From assembly GCA_963514095.1 (NCBI GenBank), contig OY741281.1:14536882-14600881 (forward strand): DNA of 64,000 bases, in the 5' to 3' direction. Below are positions 24,601-35,590 of this stretch, one piece after another. Each line of letters opens with the position of its first letter. Position 1 is the first letter of the stretch. Under the pieces are notes generated by a model. The model was not told the DNA's origin. It saw only the letters and a program-made list of their open reading frames with translations, and made no database searches. The DNA comes from Eutrigla gurnardus. Lineage: Eukaryota > Chordata > Actinopteri > Perciformes > Triglidae. The position numbers and the translations under genes were made by a program.

Positions 24601-26139
24601 GAGCATCAAGTGCCATTGATGTAGTCCTGCACGCTGTCCTGTGGTTCGCCTGTTGCCCGGACTACGCAAAAAAACATTCCAGAATTTGATAGATATGCTG
24701 ATTATGAAACAGTAGAGGAAGAACTGCATAGTTAGCATCCGCAGCAGAACTGAACATGAAAGTACAGTGAAATGAATGCATTAATCGGCACCACAAACAC
24801 AACCTGTAACGCCAAAACAGAAAAAAACAACAACAACAGATCGCCCATTTAAAGTATCACTTTCTTTGCTGGAACTTGACCCTGAACTCGGTTCACCTCG
24901 TGTCTCCGTGGCGTAGCCGCGTGGATCAAGTGCTGTTGGATCACATTTCATGGCTGATTTGCACATAATGATGCTGTCTCGTCTAAGAAGTTTGTTGAGC
25001 TGAATGGCTTTGTTAGTTTGCGGGGCGAACATCATTACTTAGTCTGGGTATTGTTACGAGCAGACTAAGCTGTATTCCCCTGCCAGGAAGATGACATTGA
25101 ATTACTTGTTGAGGAATTGGGTCAATAATGAGCGGCAGCAGTGCGCTCGTGTGTGTGTGTGTTGTGAGTCGGGCCTGTCTTGATGCCTCTCGGTGCAACT
25201 TATTAAATTTACACCACGACGTGTCTGTTTTCTGCATGCAGATGTGCAGATATTTAAAAAAAAGAATCACTGTTGCTGTCTCCGCTTTTCTCTCTCTCCC
25301 CGTGACGTCTCGTCTCGGCTGCAGATCCTGGGTCAGTGCGTCTTGTTTTGGATGGTTCATTTTAACCGCCAGGTAGTATTGCGGCCATCATTCCAGCAAT
25401 ACGTGCAGAAACGGCTCATTCCTTTTGCAAGGTGATTTAACATTTGAATAGAGGGCCTGTTCTGCACAGATGACCTAGTTACCTTTTTACTCCTGAGAGC
25501 ACACGCTTTTCAATCTGAAGGTCGCAATGACGCATGGACATAATACGCTGTTAGGGCATAAAAGTAAAATGCAATGGTTATGGCCTCATGTGTTTTATCA
25601 GCCCCCTTTGAATGAAAGGAAAGTGAATGCGTTTACTTTACTCTCCTTATCTGTTGTTCTCAGTGAAAAGCTTGTTTTTTTTATTACCTCAGATCTTTTG
25701 CTCCTCTTTGTTGACGCCACGGAGGTCGCCGGTGCCGAAACCTCAACGCCGTTTCTGCCTCGCCTCCTCCGTGAGCGTACACGTGGAGGATTTATCATTA
25801 GCAGATAGGTTTTCTCTAATAGACGAGAGCGAGGACGCGGTTCCAGCGCATCAGCTGTTCTCACCTTCGCTTAAGCCTCAAAGAGCGAGTCTTCTGTCTG
25901 ACATCGCCGCCGATCAAAGGAGGAAAAACACTGCCAACCTGCCGTCTGAACCTTTGAAAGTTCAACTCGCCCCTGACGGAGGGAGATCACTTTGATTCCT
26001 CCTAAAAGAGGGCAAAATTCTTTGCGGTGTCTTGAGAAAAAAGTCACTCATTTGTCAACATAGTAAACAGGTGTCACAGTTCCTTCCTCAGCCGTAGTTA
26101 TTCTTAATCTCATTCTTCTTCTTCTTGTTTATTGTGTCT
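18696..26139. other. Non-coding stretch, no gene seen
   Basis: No gene is recognised. Purine-rich tracts (GGAGG, GAGA) lie near 20125-20185 and 22490-22560, and a further G/A-rich part runs from 22680 to 22850. These give long but uninformative open frames on the complementary strand, such as one of 217 codons at 22217-22870 rich in Pro, Ser and Phe, which I treat as compositional. The part from about 23870 to 24480 is non-repetitive and contains ATTA-rich motifs. No transposon ends were seen. Confidence 0.5.
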
Positions 26140-26215
26140 AGGGCTGCACTAATGATTACTTTTTAAAGCGATTAATCTAAAGATGATTTTATTTTGAGGA
26201 GGGGATTAATCTAAC
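26140..26215 (+). repeat. 5' end fragment of the 'AGGGCTGCAACTAA' teleost repeat
   Basis: The segment begins AGGGCTGCACTAATGATTA and continues with GCGATTAATCTAAAGATGAT and GGGATTAATCTAAC, which is the recognisable start of a family whose more central part also occurs at 9199-9359. The remainder of the element is not clearly visible downstream, so this copy is truncated or heavily mutated. Confidence 0.45.
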
Positions 26216-29200
26216 AACTCATTTATCAAATATACACAATATAACAATTAATTTCCCCCAAATAAATACTTAAAAACTTCTCTAATGATTTTTTTCAAAT
26301 TTCTTTAATGATCTCTTTAAAACAAATGTAATTAGAAAATAGATTTGTCAGATGCCTGATCAGAAAAATACTGAATCTCAAATTGAAAAGGATTGCTGTG
26401 ACACATAATAAAATCAACATAATTTAATCACTGTATGTCATAGTAATTGTTTACCTGAACTGCAGACTATTTTTTTTTTTTTACTTTAGTACTTCATTTA
26501 AAACTGAGAATGGTTTTGACAGGGATTGATTTCATCCCTGGAATCTTGCAGTTAAGATAATCAAAGGTATTTTTGAATCAGTGGGGTGAAAATGAAGTGA
26601 TTGAAAGCATTTACGGACGGTTAAAGCTGTTAATTTAAACCATTTTCTCACTCATTCATGGCTGTTAAAGTAAACAGAAGATGTACAACGACTGAATTAC
26701 AATGATTGATGACTCGTCGTGGAACATTGTTACCACAACATCAGCTGTACAGAATCATGAGCTTAATGAGGAAACATTTAGATAATCAATTTTAAGTGAC
26801 TACTGCTAAGAAGAATCAGTTTCCATCATTCGTTCCATAGTTTATGTATCAGCGCATTTCTGCCTACACGTTGCCAGATTGTCTTGTTATCCTCCAAAGC
26901 TTTCAAGCCTTTGCTCTGCCGACCTGACAGAGACGCTTGATCCGCGGTTGATGATCCATGATTCCGTCCCTTCCTCCTTTTTCGATGAGTTTGCTTGCAT
27001 CTGACTGCGTAACTACTTTGCCTGTTTCAAAGTCAAAATATTAGCTATCTTTTGCAAACAGTAATAGCATGCCAAGCCTTCAGCTTTCGTGATTAGGCTG
27101 TAGGTCAAAAAAGAAGCTACAAACTGTCCACCAAACTCAGGTCTGGTGCTTTGTCCTTGCATGGCCCGGGGAGAAGGTTTTTGGGGAGATAAGGCACACA
27201 GAGGAAGACAGGAGGACGGGTGAAGGGAAAGGATGGGGGGGAGCACAGTAAGATGGCAGCCACGGGGGAACGGTATCGGCCTCAATTATGACGGGCAGTG
27301 GAGCGCTGCTCAGGAGCAGATGAGTTGAGAGTCGGCCCCGGCGGAGAAGTCAGCAGCTGATAGTTGATAATCCCCGGGATGAACCGGGACAAACCGGTCA
27401 CAGATGGAGCCGTCCCACAGTCAGGTGTGACGCCGACTGCTGGCAGTGCTGCATAGGGATGTGCAGCACGGAGACGCAGCAAATGGTGGAGTTTGGGGAG
27501 GATGAGGTGAAGGGGAGTGGGTAATATTGTGAGTAAAGGAAATAAGCGTGGATAAGAGTGGATGGAAGTGTATCTGCTGAGGGTTAAAAGAAAACTTTTG
27601 ATGAGGATCAGGGAGAATTGTTTCATGTTTTAAATGGAATACGGAATGCATGCACATGTTTAGTTGTAGATGGAGTTGCACCAATACTGCAATCAGATAT
27701 CGCTCCCATACTGCCTCATATAGCCAGATCTGGTATCAGACACCATTATTTGACTAATTATAGTAATAAAGTGCATTCATTTTTAAAAATTGATAAATCA
27801 GCGTATTGACTCCACACTGGTATTGATTAATTCAATATTTGGATCGTGGCTTGTGAAGATCTGGTGCAGCGTTGCGTTTGTTGATGCGTTGTCGCCACCT
27901 GCCAATCAATGAAATGGCGTGAAACTGGCGGCAGGACGTGTAACCCTCCGTCGTTCGTTGGACAATACTGTGACACAGAAAGTCATCACTCAACATTCGA
28001 CCTCGTCCTCATTTGCATCATATGCCTCAAATTTGGGCTTTTTGCCAGGCTCCAATCTACCGAGGGGTCATAGGATCGTTTCTATGAAATGAAGGACTGT
28101 TTGTCATTGGAGGTTCTCATTTTGTGCCCATTAAAATGTAAACTGAATACATTTCTTTGAGGAAGTCATCCCAGAGCCGAGCAAAACCTATTATCACACC
28201 AGTTATTTCTTGCTCCTGCTGCCGTCACTTCCATTGTACCGCGTTGCCGCCTTCTGCCGGTGAAAGTGAACGAAGTCCAGTTAATCAAATGTCTGCCACC
28301 AGGAAACAGGAGAGGCTGCACCAGAATGTGGCTCGCTGGCCTTGTTCAGGCATGTTTGTATCCATGGGCAGGATCCACTCTGGGATGGACCAACAACACC
28401 CGCCTCCATGTTCCATTAGTGGGACAACAGATTGCCTATTTTACGGCGCCTCTATTACCTTTTGAACAGAACGTTCCAAGCCCGATAGACTCAGATGTGA
28501 GGTTTACAAACCTAATGCACCAAAGAAGCAACAGGTTTTTGTGACACATCACACACAGTAGCAAAATATAAAAGTTTTTATTGATGTTTTTTTGAATCAC
28601 AAAGCTGTAGTTTATAGAAAAGTCAAGTACCAAACATCAATAGAAAATGTTGTGTGGGAGAGCGTTTCAACTCCTCTTCAAACTGTTATACCCCTGATGA
28701 TGCAAAAAAGACTGTTGAATTACTGAGGTATATCCCAAACTATTCACACGTCTGTCTATCACTAATTTCCTCTCATTAAATGGTCTTTTAATACACAAAG
28801 TAGTAGTGGGGGGAAGGGGGTCTGAAAAGTGTGAGAGGTGTGTGTTTACCTGTGTGCAGAAGGGCAACGGGGGAAAGCAGTAGAGGGTATATACTGTATG
28901 TATGTGCTCCAGCTTTTTATATTGTATTTCTTAATATTCAAAGATTATGTTCATGGACCCTTCAAGGATACAAGTACAACTATCATGTCTGTATATTCTG
29001 CTGTGCTAGTAGGATCAGTGTGTCAGCTTTGTGTTTTATTTTCTGCTGCCTGTGTCCACCAATTATTCAGCTACAGTGATTAAAAACTGTTCATTTAGTA
29101 TCTCTTGATTCAAAAACAGACTGCAGCTGGAATGTTTGGCAAATGGGATGCATCATTTGATTTGTTGCCATAATTTCAACCCGATATAACTTCTAACGTG

Positions 29201-31199
29201 TGATTTGGAAATGATTGTTCCAAACCCCGGGGATGGTATTATTTTTGGGGTGTTTTAAGTCAAATATAAGGCCCTCCCTCCCCATCGCAGTCATTTTCAC
29301 ACACCCTCCTTTCATTAACAATAAAGCCCAATGTAAATCTAACATGGACATGACTATTTTCTTTAATTTCTTTGCAGATATACTTATTTAGGCCTGCCTG
29401 AAACTTCCTTTGGAATGTTTTTTAAATGTTATTTAAAGTAACTAAAGTGAGTGTCTGTCAGTCTCCTCAGCTGCTGTAGCTCCTCCTGTATTCCTGAATA
29501 TTACTCTCCCTCATCCCTCCCAGCATTAGCAGGAACAGCACCCACTAAATGACTCCGGTGAACACAGTACAAAGGTCCAGCTGTGATTCCCCATTAAAGG
29601 ACACGGAGCGTCCAAAACACCTGCATGACAACACACTGGGTCCGTCCGTCGCACTGATCTACTGCCTGACGCGTCAAACCCGGCGATACAGCGGAGTCCA
29701 ATGCAAACATTAGGTTTCGGGGGACTTCCTCTGTGCGTGTTTGTGTGTGTAGTATCATCATAGAGAGCCGCGGCGCCTCATCAGAACACAGATGCGCCCT
29801 GATTAAGGGCGAGCGTGGCAATGACAGACCTGCATTAGTGTGATGTATGTGTTGTTAGCCAGCAAGCAGCTAATTCCAAATTTAACACCTGATTCGCACA
29901 ATGCAGTCACACCTGAGTGCAAGCCAAGATTTACTACCCTTGTCAGACCACTGATGGCTTTTATAAGTAATTTTTCGGAGTCCCCGATTCATTCTCTCTC
30001 GCCGTCGCTGATAATGAATTATGATTCTGGGTCAGGATTCAGCTTAAAAGCAAAATTATAGTCATTTGGAAACTGGGTTGGTGTCAGATAGTCACTTCGC
30101 TGGAGGGAAAGCTCCCTCCCTCCCCACGTGTGAGCATTCCTGAAAGGCAACAAACAGCATCTTGGGAGTGACTCATAACCTTAATGTTGATGCATAATGA
30201 ATATGTGAGGTTACTTTTCATTATGTCTTGTGCTATTTGGCACTTTTGGCTTCGTGCATGTATTCAAAAAACATTTTTACCATGGCAATGGTAGAGCACT
30301 TGAAGTCGTGTCAGCCTTACATTAGCCCTGTTACTTTCCTCACACAAACAGCTAATGAGCTAATGGGCATCAGAGACTTCCCTGTTTAAAGCTCATTTCC
30401 AGTGATTCATAATGACGGCGTGCACGGCCCTGATGATGGAAAACGAGGTTGCCATTCGTGTCAGGCACCGCGGGGCTTTTGTCTGCCGACAGGTTGTGTG
30501 ATTTTGAACAGGTGTATGTGCTGCTTTGTCCCATCTGGCCTTGTTATATTTCCCAACCTGCTATTTGTCCCGTTTTTATACCTCTCGCAGTGATCGAGCC
30601 ATGTGTTGGTGTGCGTCCGTGTGCTGTTTTTAGTGGTGTTGTTCCAGGTCAAGCTGCTCCTGTATAATCATGGTTGTGTCAGCAGCCTGCCCGCTCATCA
30701 CGGCACAAGGATACCAGCCTCTGACATTGACCCCCACCCCTCCCTGCTTCTCAACACACACACACATACAGATGAGCTCACATCCAGGGTTGTAACACGG
30801 TGTGTGTGTTTGTTGATGGACCTGAGTGCGTTGGAATTAAAGCAGTGGCCTTATTACCACAAGTGCCTCTGGGATGAGGAGAGGTGATTTGGTTCAAGGA
30901 TTGTAGAGACACATGTGAGCTTATGCATGATGTTTGCTGAGCTCGGCACATTTTTGGAGCGCTATTGTCAGGACCGTAGCCACACAAGCTCAGTTCCTTT
31001 AGTAAAGTATGAGCTCACTTGCAGCCTGAAGATTCAGCATGGTGACCAGCAGGGATTCCTAACTCGGAGTACTTGTACTCCACAGGGCACTTCTGCTGTT
31101 TCCATCCACATATTGGCATTGAGAAGAAAGTTTTTTCCAGATTGGCTAACACATGGATACAAATTATGCTGATCTATTCAGCAGCTACCAAGTACCATA
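26216..31199. other. Non-coding stretch, no gene seen
   Basis: AT-rich in the first kilobase, then mixed. The segment 27640-27830 (ATCAGATATCGCTCCCATAC, TCTGGTATCAGACACC) resembles parts of teleost DNA-transposon relics, but I cannot place it in a family. No open frame carries a domain. Short (CA)n and GT tracts occur near 30750 and 30800. Confidence 0.5.
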
Positions 31200-31426
31200 G
31201 GTTGTTCCAAGGACGAAATTTTGATTTCAGAGGGGGGGGGAGACAAAAGTATTTTTAATAAAACTAACTCTTTCAGTTCACTGTGTTTTCTAGTAGTTCT
31301 TCTAGTTTTCTATTGCTACTTTTAAGTCTACTGTTCCCTTTTTTTGGTTTGACTGGTTGTAAATCATGTAGCAAAACATTATCACCCAATTCTAATCCAA
31401 TAGTAATAATAAAAACAATAATAATA

Positions 31427-31557
31427 ATACATTTTATTGATCAGATTATTGAGAGCTTTGTAAATGATGAGGAGGATCTTGAAGTGGATATGCTGCTTTA
31501 TTGGGAGCCAGTGAAGGTGTTGCAGGATGGGTGTAACGCATTTCCTGGAGTAACTTA
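31427..31557 (-). mobile_element. L2-type LINE fragment (3' end of reverse-transcriptase ORF)
   Basis: The minus strand encodes VTPILQHLHWLPIKQH followed by HFKILLIIYKALNNL, the conserved segment after the reverse-transcriptase domain that occurs near the C-terminus of fish L2-like LINE ORF2 proteins. The similarity stops at an AT-rich (ATT)n-like tail at about 31400-31430. Only about 45 codons remain, so the copy is dead. It lies within the candidate TIR-bounded element, so it was either captured or inserted later. Confidence 0.7.
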
Positions 31558-31591
31558 GACTTTGACTTCTAAAGAAGTCTCTTATGTCCAC

Positions 31592-31960
31592 AAACAGGCT
31601 TCAGCTTGAGCGGCAGTTTTGGTGGCTGAGGAGCGGTTGCCACGTCGCTTCTTCTTCTTCTTCTGCTGTGCCCAGCCGGGCTCTGTGGCATGGCGGCCAC
31701 CAGGCGCTCGCTGACGGGCCCTCCCTCCGGGCCTGGCTCCAGACGGCGGCCCTGGGCTTCCTCCGGGCCGGGTCACTCCTCTTCTTCCTAGATTATTATG
31801 GGGTCTTTTGAACCATTCTTAGTCTGGCCCCTCACCTGAGAGCAATTTGCCATGGGAAACCCCACCAGGAGCACAAAGCTCCAGACAAAACAGCACTCAG
31901 GGTCATAGGGACACGCAAACCTCTCCACCGCGTTAAGGTGATGGTTCTCGGAAAGGTTTT
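31592..31960 (-). repeat. Fragment of a widespread teleost LINE-associated repeat (minus strand)
   Basis: Read on the minus strand, the segment contains, in order, GTGGAGAGGTTTGCGTGTCC, GGTGGGGTTTCCCATGGCAA, CAGGTGAGGGGCCAGAC, TCAAAAGACCCCATAATAAT and a GC-rich part (GAGCCAGGCCCGGAGG, GAGCGCCTGGTGGCC, GGGCACAGC). I recognise this series from many teleost genomes, where it precedes a LINE-type endonuclease reading frame. Here only this 5' portion is present and no endonuclease frame follows. The superfamily is not certain. Confidence 0.5.
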
Positions 31961-31971
31961 TTTTTTTAGTT

Positions 31972-32113
31972 GTGGGAAACCGGAGCACCCGGAGGAAAAC
32001 CCACATGGGAGGGGATAATAGGGGAGGGGGGAGGGGATGAGGAGATATTTAATTTGGGGCCAAATTGTTTTTTTTCTAGTGGGGGGAAACCGGAGCTCCC
32101 GGGGGAAACCCTA
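31972..32113 (+). repeat. Two partial copies of the 'GGAAACCGGAGCACCCGGAGG' repeat
   Basis: GGGAAACCGGAGCACCCGGA occurs at 31974-31993, and a second version with GGGGAAACCGGAGCTCCCGG starts at about 32083. The second ends with AATTCACTGTGCCGCCC, which is also typical of this family of fish repeats. Between them is a near-palindrome AATTTGGGGCCAAATT (around 32051-32066), whose relative recurs at about 32213-32230 beside the coiled-coil gene. Confidence 0.5.
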
Positions 32114-32152
32114 ACGACACAGTACAATTCACTGTGCCGCCCTTTTTTTTAT

Positions 32153-32200
32153 AATAATATATAGCTGTATTTTTTTTTTTTTTTTACAGCATATATTATT
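32153..32200. repeat. Hairpin with a T16 loop, possible poly(A) tract of the minus-strand gene
   Basis: Arms AATAATATATAGCTGTA (32153-32169) and TACAGCATATATTATT (32185-32200) are complementary with one unpaired position and enclose a run of 16 T (32170-32185). On the minus strand this is A16, starting about 58 bases after the stop codon of the coiled-coil gene and preceded by the weak poly(A)-signal-like AATAATATA. It could be a genomic poly(A) tail left by retroposition, or a simple A-run in a stem-loop. Confidence 0.5.
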
Positions 32201-32243
32201 TTCCAATTATAAATTTAGGGCCAAATTGGGACACAGCACCAGT

Positions 32244-33272
32244 TCAACGCCTTTTGCGCAGACCGATAAAGTGTCTGAACCTCTTGAAGAGAGATTTCTT
32301 CTTCTTGGGGAGCTGCACCTCCTCTGGCAGCTCCACGCAAGGAAGACTCTGCTCGAGGCTTTCGACCTGGAGCTCACTCACCAGCTGGTCGGGTGAGATC
32401 TGGTGCAGCTCCTGAAGAGCACCACCATTCACAACCTCGATGTCTTCTGATGCCTTCTCCAGCTCCTGGTCAAGGGTCCTCTGCTGGAGTTCTACCTTTA
32501 GCTGAACTAATTCAGCTCGGAGGTCCTTGTTGTCCTCCTCGGCAGTCTGGAGGTCATTTGAGAGCTGCTGGTTGGTTGAGACCTGTTTTATCATGGCCTC
32601 CTTCGCCAGCTCCTGGTCCAGGGTCTTTTGAGATACTACAGCTCGGAGGTCCTTGTTGTCCTCCGTGGCGGTCTGGAGTTCATTTACCAACTGCTGGTTG
32701 GCGGAGGCTTGTTTTGTCAGGGCCTCTTTAGCGATGTCCTGGCGCAGAGTACTCTGTTCGAGCTCTTCTTGGAGTTGAACTAATTCAGCTCTGACGCCTT
32801 GGGGGACCTTCACCTTAGCCTGGAGCCTGGTTGAGGCCTGTACTTTCACTTTCTCCAATTCCTTATCCTTTTCAAAGTTCTCCTGCCTGAGGGTCTGGAT
32901 CGCCTTCTCCATCTGTTCCATCTTTTTCTGAAGGATGACATAAGACACCTTGAGGTCCTCATGTTCCCTCCGAAGATCTTTCTTTTTCTTGATCTTGACG
33001 GTGCTATGGACTGCAGAGGCGATCTCTACTTTGTTCAGGGTCTCTGGCTCAATTCCTCTCTTGAGCCTCTCCAGTTCGCCACGGACGGCCTTCTCCCGGT
33101 TAATGTGCAATTCCTTCAGGGTCTTTTGCCGTTCAAGTTCCTCAGTGAGCCCCATCCTAATGCCGTACTCATCAGCGTTGATTTGCGTCAGCTCACACAG
33201 CTTTGAGTGCAGCAGGTTGAGGGCAATGGGGGTCAGTGTGGCACAAGGCCTGTCGCTGTTTCCCTGCTGCAT
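32244..33272 (-). CDS. Intact single-exon coiled-coil protein with basic C-terminal tail, 342 aa
   Basis: This is the only long, compositionally protein-like frame in the window. The minus-strand ATG has a purine at -3 (AAGATGC). Residues 1-45 are mixed and may be globular; from about 46 to 310 the protein is rich in Glu, Lys, Gln and Leu with heptad-like spacing, so a long coiled coil is expected. Residues 160-208, 209-250 and 251-276 are repeats of one unit (LRAELVQL..., TLDQELAKEA, NQQL, LQTAEEDNKDLRA); the second copy lacks about seven residues near its start and the third is cut short. The C-terminus (about 322-342) is strongly basic, PKKKKSLFKRFRHFIGLRKR, which could act as a nuclear signal or bind membranes or nucleic acid. 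No signal peptide, transmembrane segment or enzyme domain is visible. Lack of introns and the adjacent A-tract suggest retroposition, but a separate TATA box lies upstream. Lysine-rich coiled-coil single-exon genes occur in fish genomes, but I cannot name this one. It sits inside a candidate hAT-like element. Confidence 0.75.
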   Translation of the reverse strand: MQQGNSDRPCATLTPIALNLLHSKLCELTQINADEYGIRMGLTEELERQKTLKELHINREKAVRGELERLKRGIEPETLNKVEIASAVHSTVKIKKKKDLRREHEDLKVSYVILQKKMEQMEKAIQTLRQENFEKDKELEKVKVQASTRLQAKVKVPQGVRAELVQLQEELEQSTLRQDIAKEALTKQASANQQLVNELQTATEDNKDLRAVVSQKTLDQELAKEAMIKQVSTNQQLSNDLQTAEEDNKDLRAELVQLKVELQQRTLDQELEKASEDIEVVNGGALQELHQISPDQLVSELQVESLEQSLPCVELPEEVQLPKKKKSLFKRFRHFIGLRKRR

Positions 33273-33514
33273 CTTGGCTGCAGGGGTGATGGTTTACAAG
33301 ATGGTAAACTGTAAACTGGCTTTCGCCGAGGATTAGATGGACGAGAAGAGCAGACTGGTGGAGACAGCCTCCTCCAGATGTAAAAGTTCTGTCACTATCT
33401 GTTTGAACGTAGTTGAAATTTCGTTCCTCTCACAAAGTTGTAAAAAGTTCAAAAATTCACTCAATTCACTCTCAATTACTATCTCTCAAAAGGTCTCTCT
33501 GTCTCCAAACTCCA

Positions 33515-33580
33515 AAAACTCCACGCTGAGTTCTGGTCGCTGCTTGTATTTATACAGTCCAGGTTACGTGATGTCACCAG
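33515..33580 (-). promoter_or_regulatory. TATA box and CRE-like site upstream of the coiled-coil gene
   Basis: On the minus strand TATAAATA lies at 33554-33547, about 275 bases before the ATG. A start site about 30 bases downstream would give a 5' UTR of roughly 245 bases with no obvious intron. Just upstream of the TATA box is GTGACATCACGTAA (33577-33564), close to a cAMP-response-element/ATF-type site. A TATA box at a plausible distance together with an intact frame suggests that the gene can be transcribed, although no expression evidence exists here. Confidence 0.45.
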
Positions 33581-33910
33581 TCATCAAAGACATCAAGACA
33601 TCAAAGCACATTGTACATTCCAAAATTGAAAAAAAAGAAAAGAACTTTCAGGTTGCCATGGTAGCCACTGCTCCTAAAAATGTTTACATTGGTTTTTCAT
33701 TGCCTTCAGCATCCCAAAAGTTTGCCATACTTTAACTTCCAAACGTGATTAAAAGTTTAAAACGTTCACAAGACTGTGGACTTTATTGGGTCAAACATTC
33801 ATGTCGATGGTCCATATGGTTTTCCCGATATCGCAGTTTGAGTTTGGTGAAGTTTCAGATGTTATAATGGGTGTGAATGGCACGGAGTCTTCAGCTCGTC
33901 TATAATATCC

Positions 33911-34372
33911 AACTCGCTCCCGATGCCAAAATTGTATATATACAGTATATATTAAAAAATGTGTGAAATATTAACATAAAACAAATACAATTCTGGTAAT
34001 TACTAAATCTCCTTTGGGTTAGAGATATACAGACACTTGATTAACTGGCATACAGACAATCTTATTTCCCAGTGAAACAGGAAACAAGGAAACACAGGCA
34101 GGACATAAGGTCGGGAGGAATTAGCTCACCACCTTCTCTCTCTCGTTGGTACTAGCTGATTTAAGTACGTGCAGTTAAAATCACATTTTTCATTTCAGCT
34201 TGACTTTAAAGGGCGGGTCCACGATTAGTATTACAATGTTTTTAAATCATTCATATGTTTTTAAATCAATCATTCAATCATCATAGCTTCCCACTGCTGT
34301 TCCCATATACTCATATACCTCATGTAACTCGGTTGGCAATCTTCTGCCCCCACTCCGTTGTGTAATCCTACA
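33911..34372 (-). mobile_element. Possible LTR with adjoining primer-binding-site-like sequence
   Basis: Read on the minus strand, a 440-base segment begins TGTAGGATTACACAACG (34372) and ends GTATATATACA (33933), so it has the TGT...ACA ends of an LTR. Four bases later comes TGGCATCGGGAGCGAGTT (33928-33911), which starts with the TGG expected of a tRNA-primed binding site. It contains GGGAAATAAGATTG, a possible poly(A) region. No second LTR and no gag or pol frame were seen. If real, it is a truncated or solo-like relic lying upstream of, and in the same direction as, the coiled-coil gene. The primer tRNA was not identified. Confidence 0.28.
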
Positions 34373-35590
34373 CAAGATCCTGAAAATGGTGCAGTTTTCT
34401 GAGAATGAACCTGAATTGACATAATTTCTTTCATATATATTGGAGGGGGGCGTGCAAGTGAGGAAATAAATGGGTAACCCAGAGTTAACTACAGTTACTT
34501 GCTGTATGTAATCGCTTCAGGTCTGTTTTTGGTGCATTGACCTTTAAGCACCGCATTACGGCAGTTTTACGACAGCCACCTGGTTTCCGCCCCTAGTGGG
34601 AATCGCGGGCTCAGAGCAATGTACTGTAGTTGCAGCCAAACACGTTGCCTCCATGCTTCTCCGATATAGACTCTTATTACTGTGGTGTTTCCATTAGCAA
34701 CGGTCGACTTCAGAGGTAGAGAGAGACTGCCGAGGTGTCCCTGTGGCCACAGAGGAGAACGTCTTCGTCACCCCCTTGACCATACCTCAGGCAAACACAC
34801 AGACATATCCCCCCTTTTATATAAAAAAAGTGAATGTTCTCATAACTGTAACTGTCTTTTGAAATATTACCACTCACAGTGGGATTTGGGTATTTTGAGT
34901 TATTTCAAGGAAGTATGAGTAAATTGTGTTTCTGTAAGAGATAAAGAGGTGAGGTGTATTTCAGTCCCAGAAATATGTGAATAAATCCTGGGTTGGTAGT
35001 AAACTGCTATCAGGACTGAGTGATTCTACTGTTTGGTTACACTAGCACTGTAGGCGTGTTGCTTTTTACATTTAAAGCAGCTGTAATGGCAGCGCACCCG
35101 ACTCCATCCATTCCTCCCGCGGTTGGTGAGCGAACATGGCAGAAACTACACCAAAAAAATGCAAATGTTGTGATGCAAAACGACGACGACCATAGCTTGT
35201 TCCAAAACAAAAGTAAATCTGGGATTGGCTTTCACCCACTGAGCCCCTAACTCTTGCAGGAGGCCTGCACTTCTGGTGGGGCCAACTTCTAATGTGGTGT
35301 TTACAAACTGCAACCAACACATTTCGCTCCTTCTGCCTTTGGACAACTTGCCCCATTGCAACCAGCGTGCTAGATACAAGCAGAGGGTGTGGCATACGAC
35401 GGAGGAGTCACTCCATTTCAGCCAGCCGAGGTTGAAGAAGCGATCATGTGAAGGCAGAAAATCAAGTTAGAAAGAAAAAGGAAACTATGGATGGGTCGAT
35501 CCAAACCCACCTGCAGCACGCAGCAGTGGACTAAACCCGGCTGACCATGTCCCATGAGCCAATCAAGGAGCTTGTGGGTGGTCTAAATTA
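34373..35590. other. Non-coding interior of the candidate composite element
   Basis: No domain-bearing open frame is present. It includes mixed-composition sequence that I cannot place in a repeat family. At 35595-35623 is the second copy of a 29-base direct repeat whose first copy is at 31592-31620 (see findings). Confidence 0.45.

Noticed and set aside
32393..33336. Plus-strand frames opposite the coiled-coil gene
   Set aside because: They arise from complementary codon bias of the minus-strand repeat-bearing gene and have no protein-like features.
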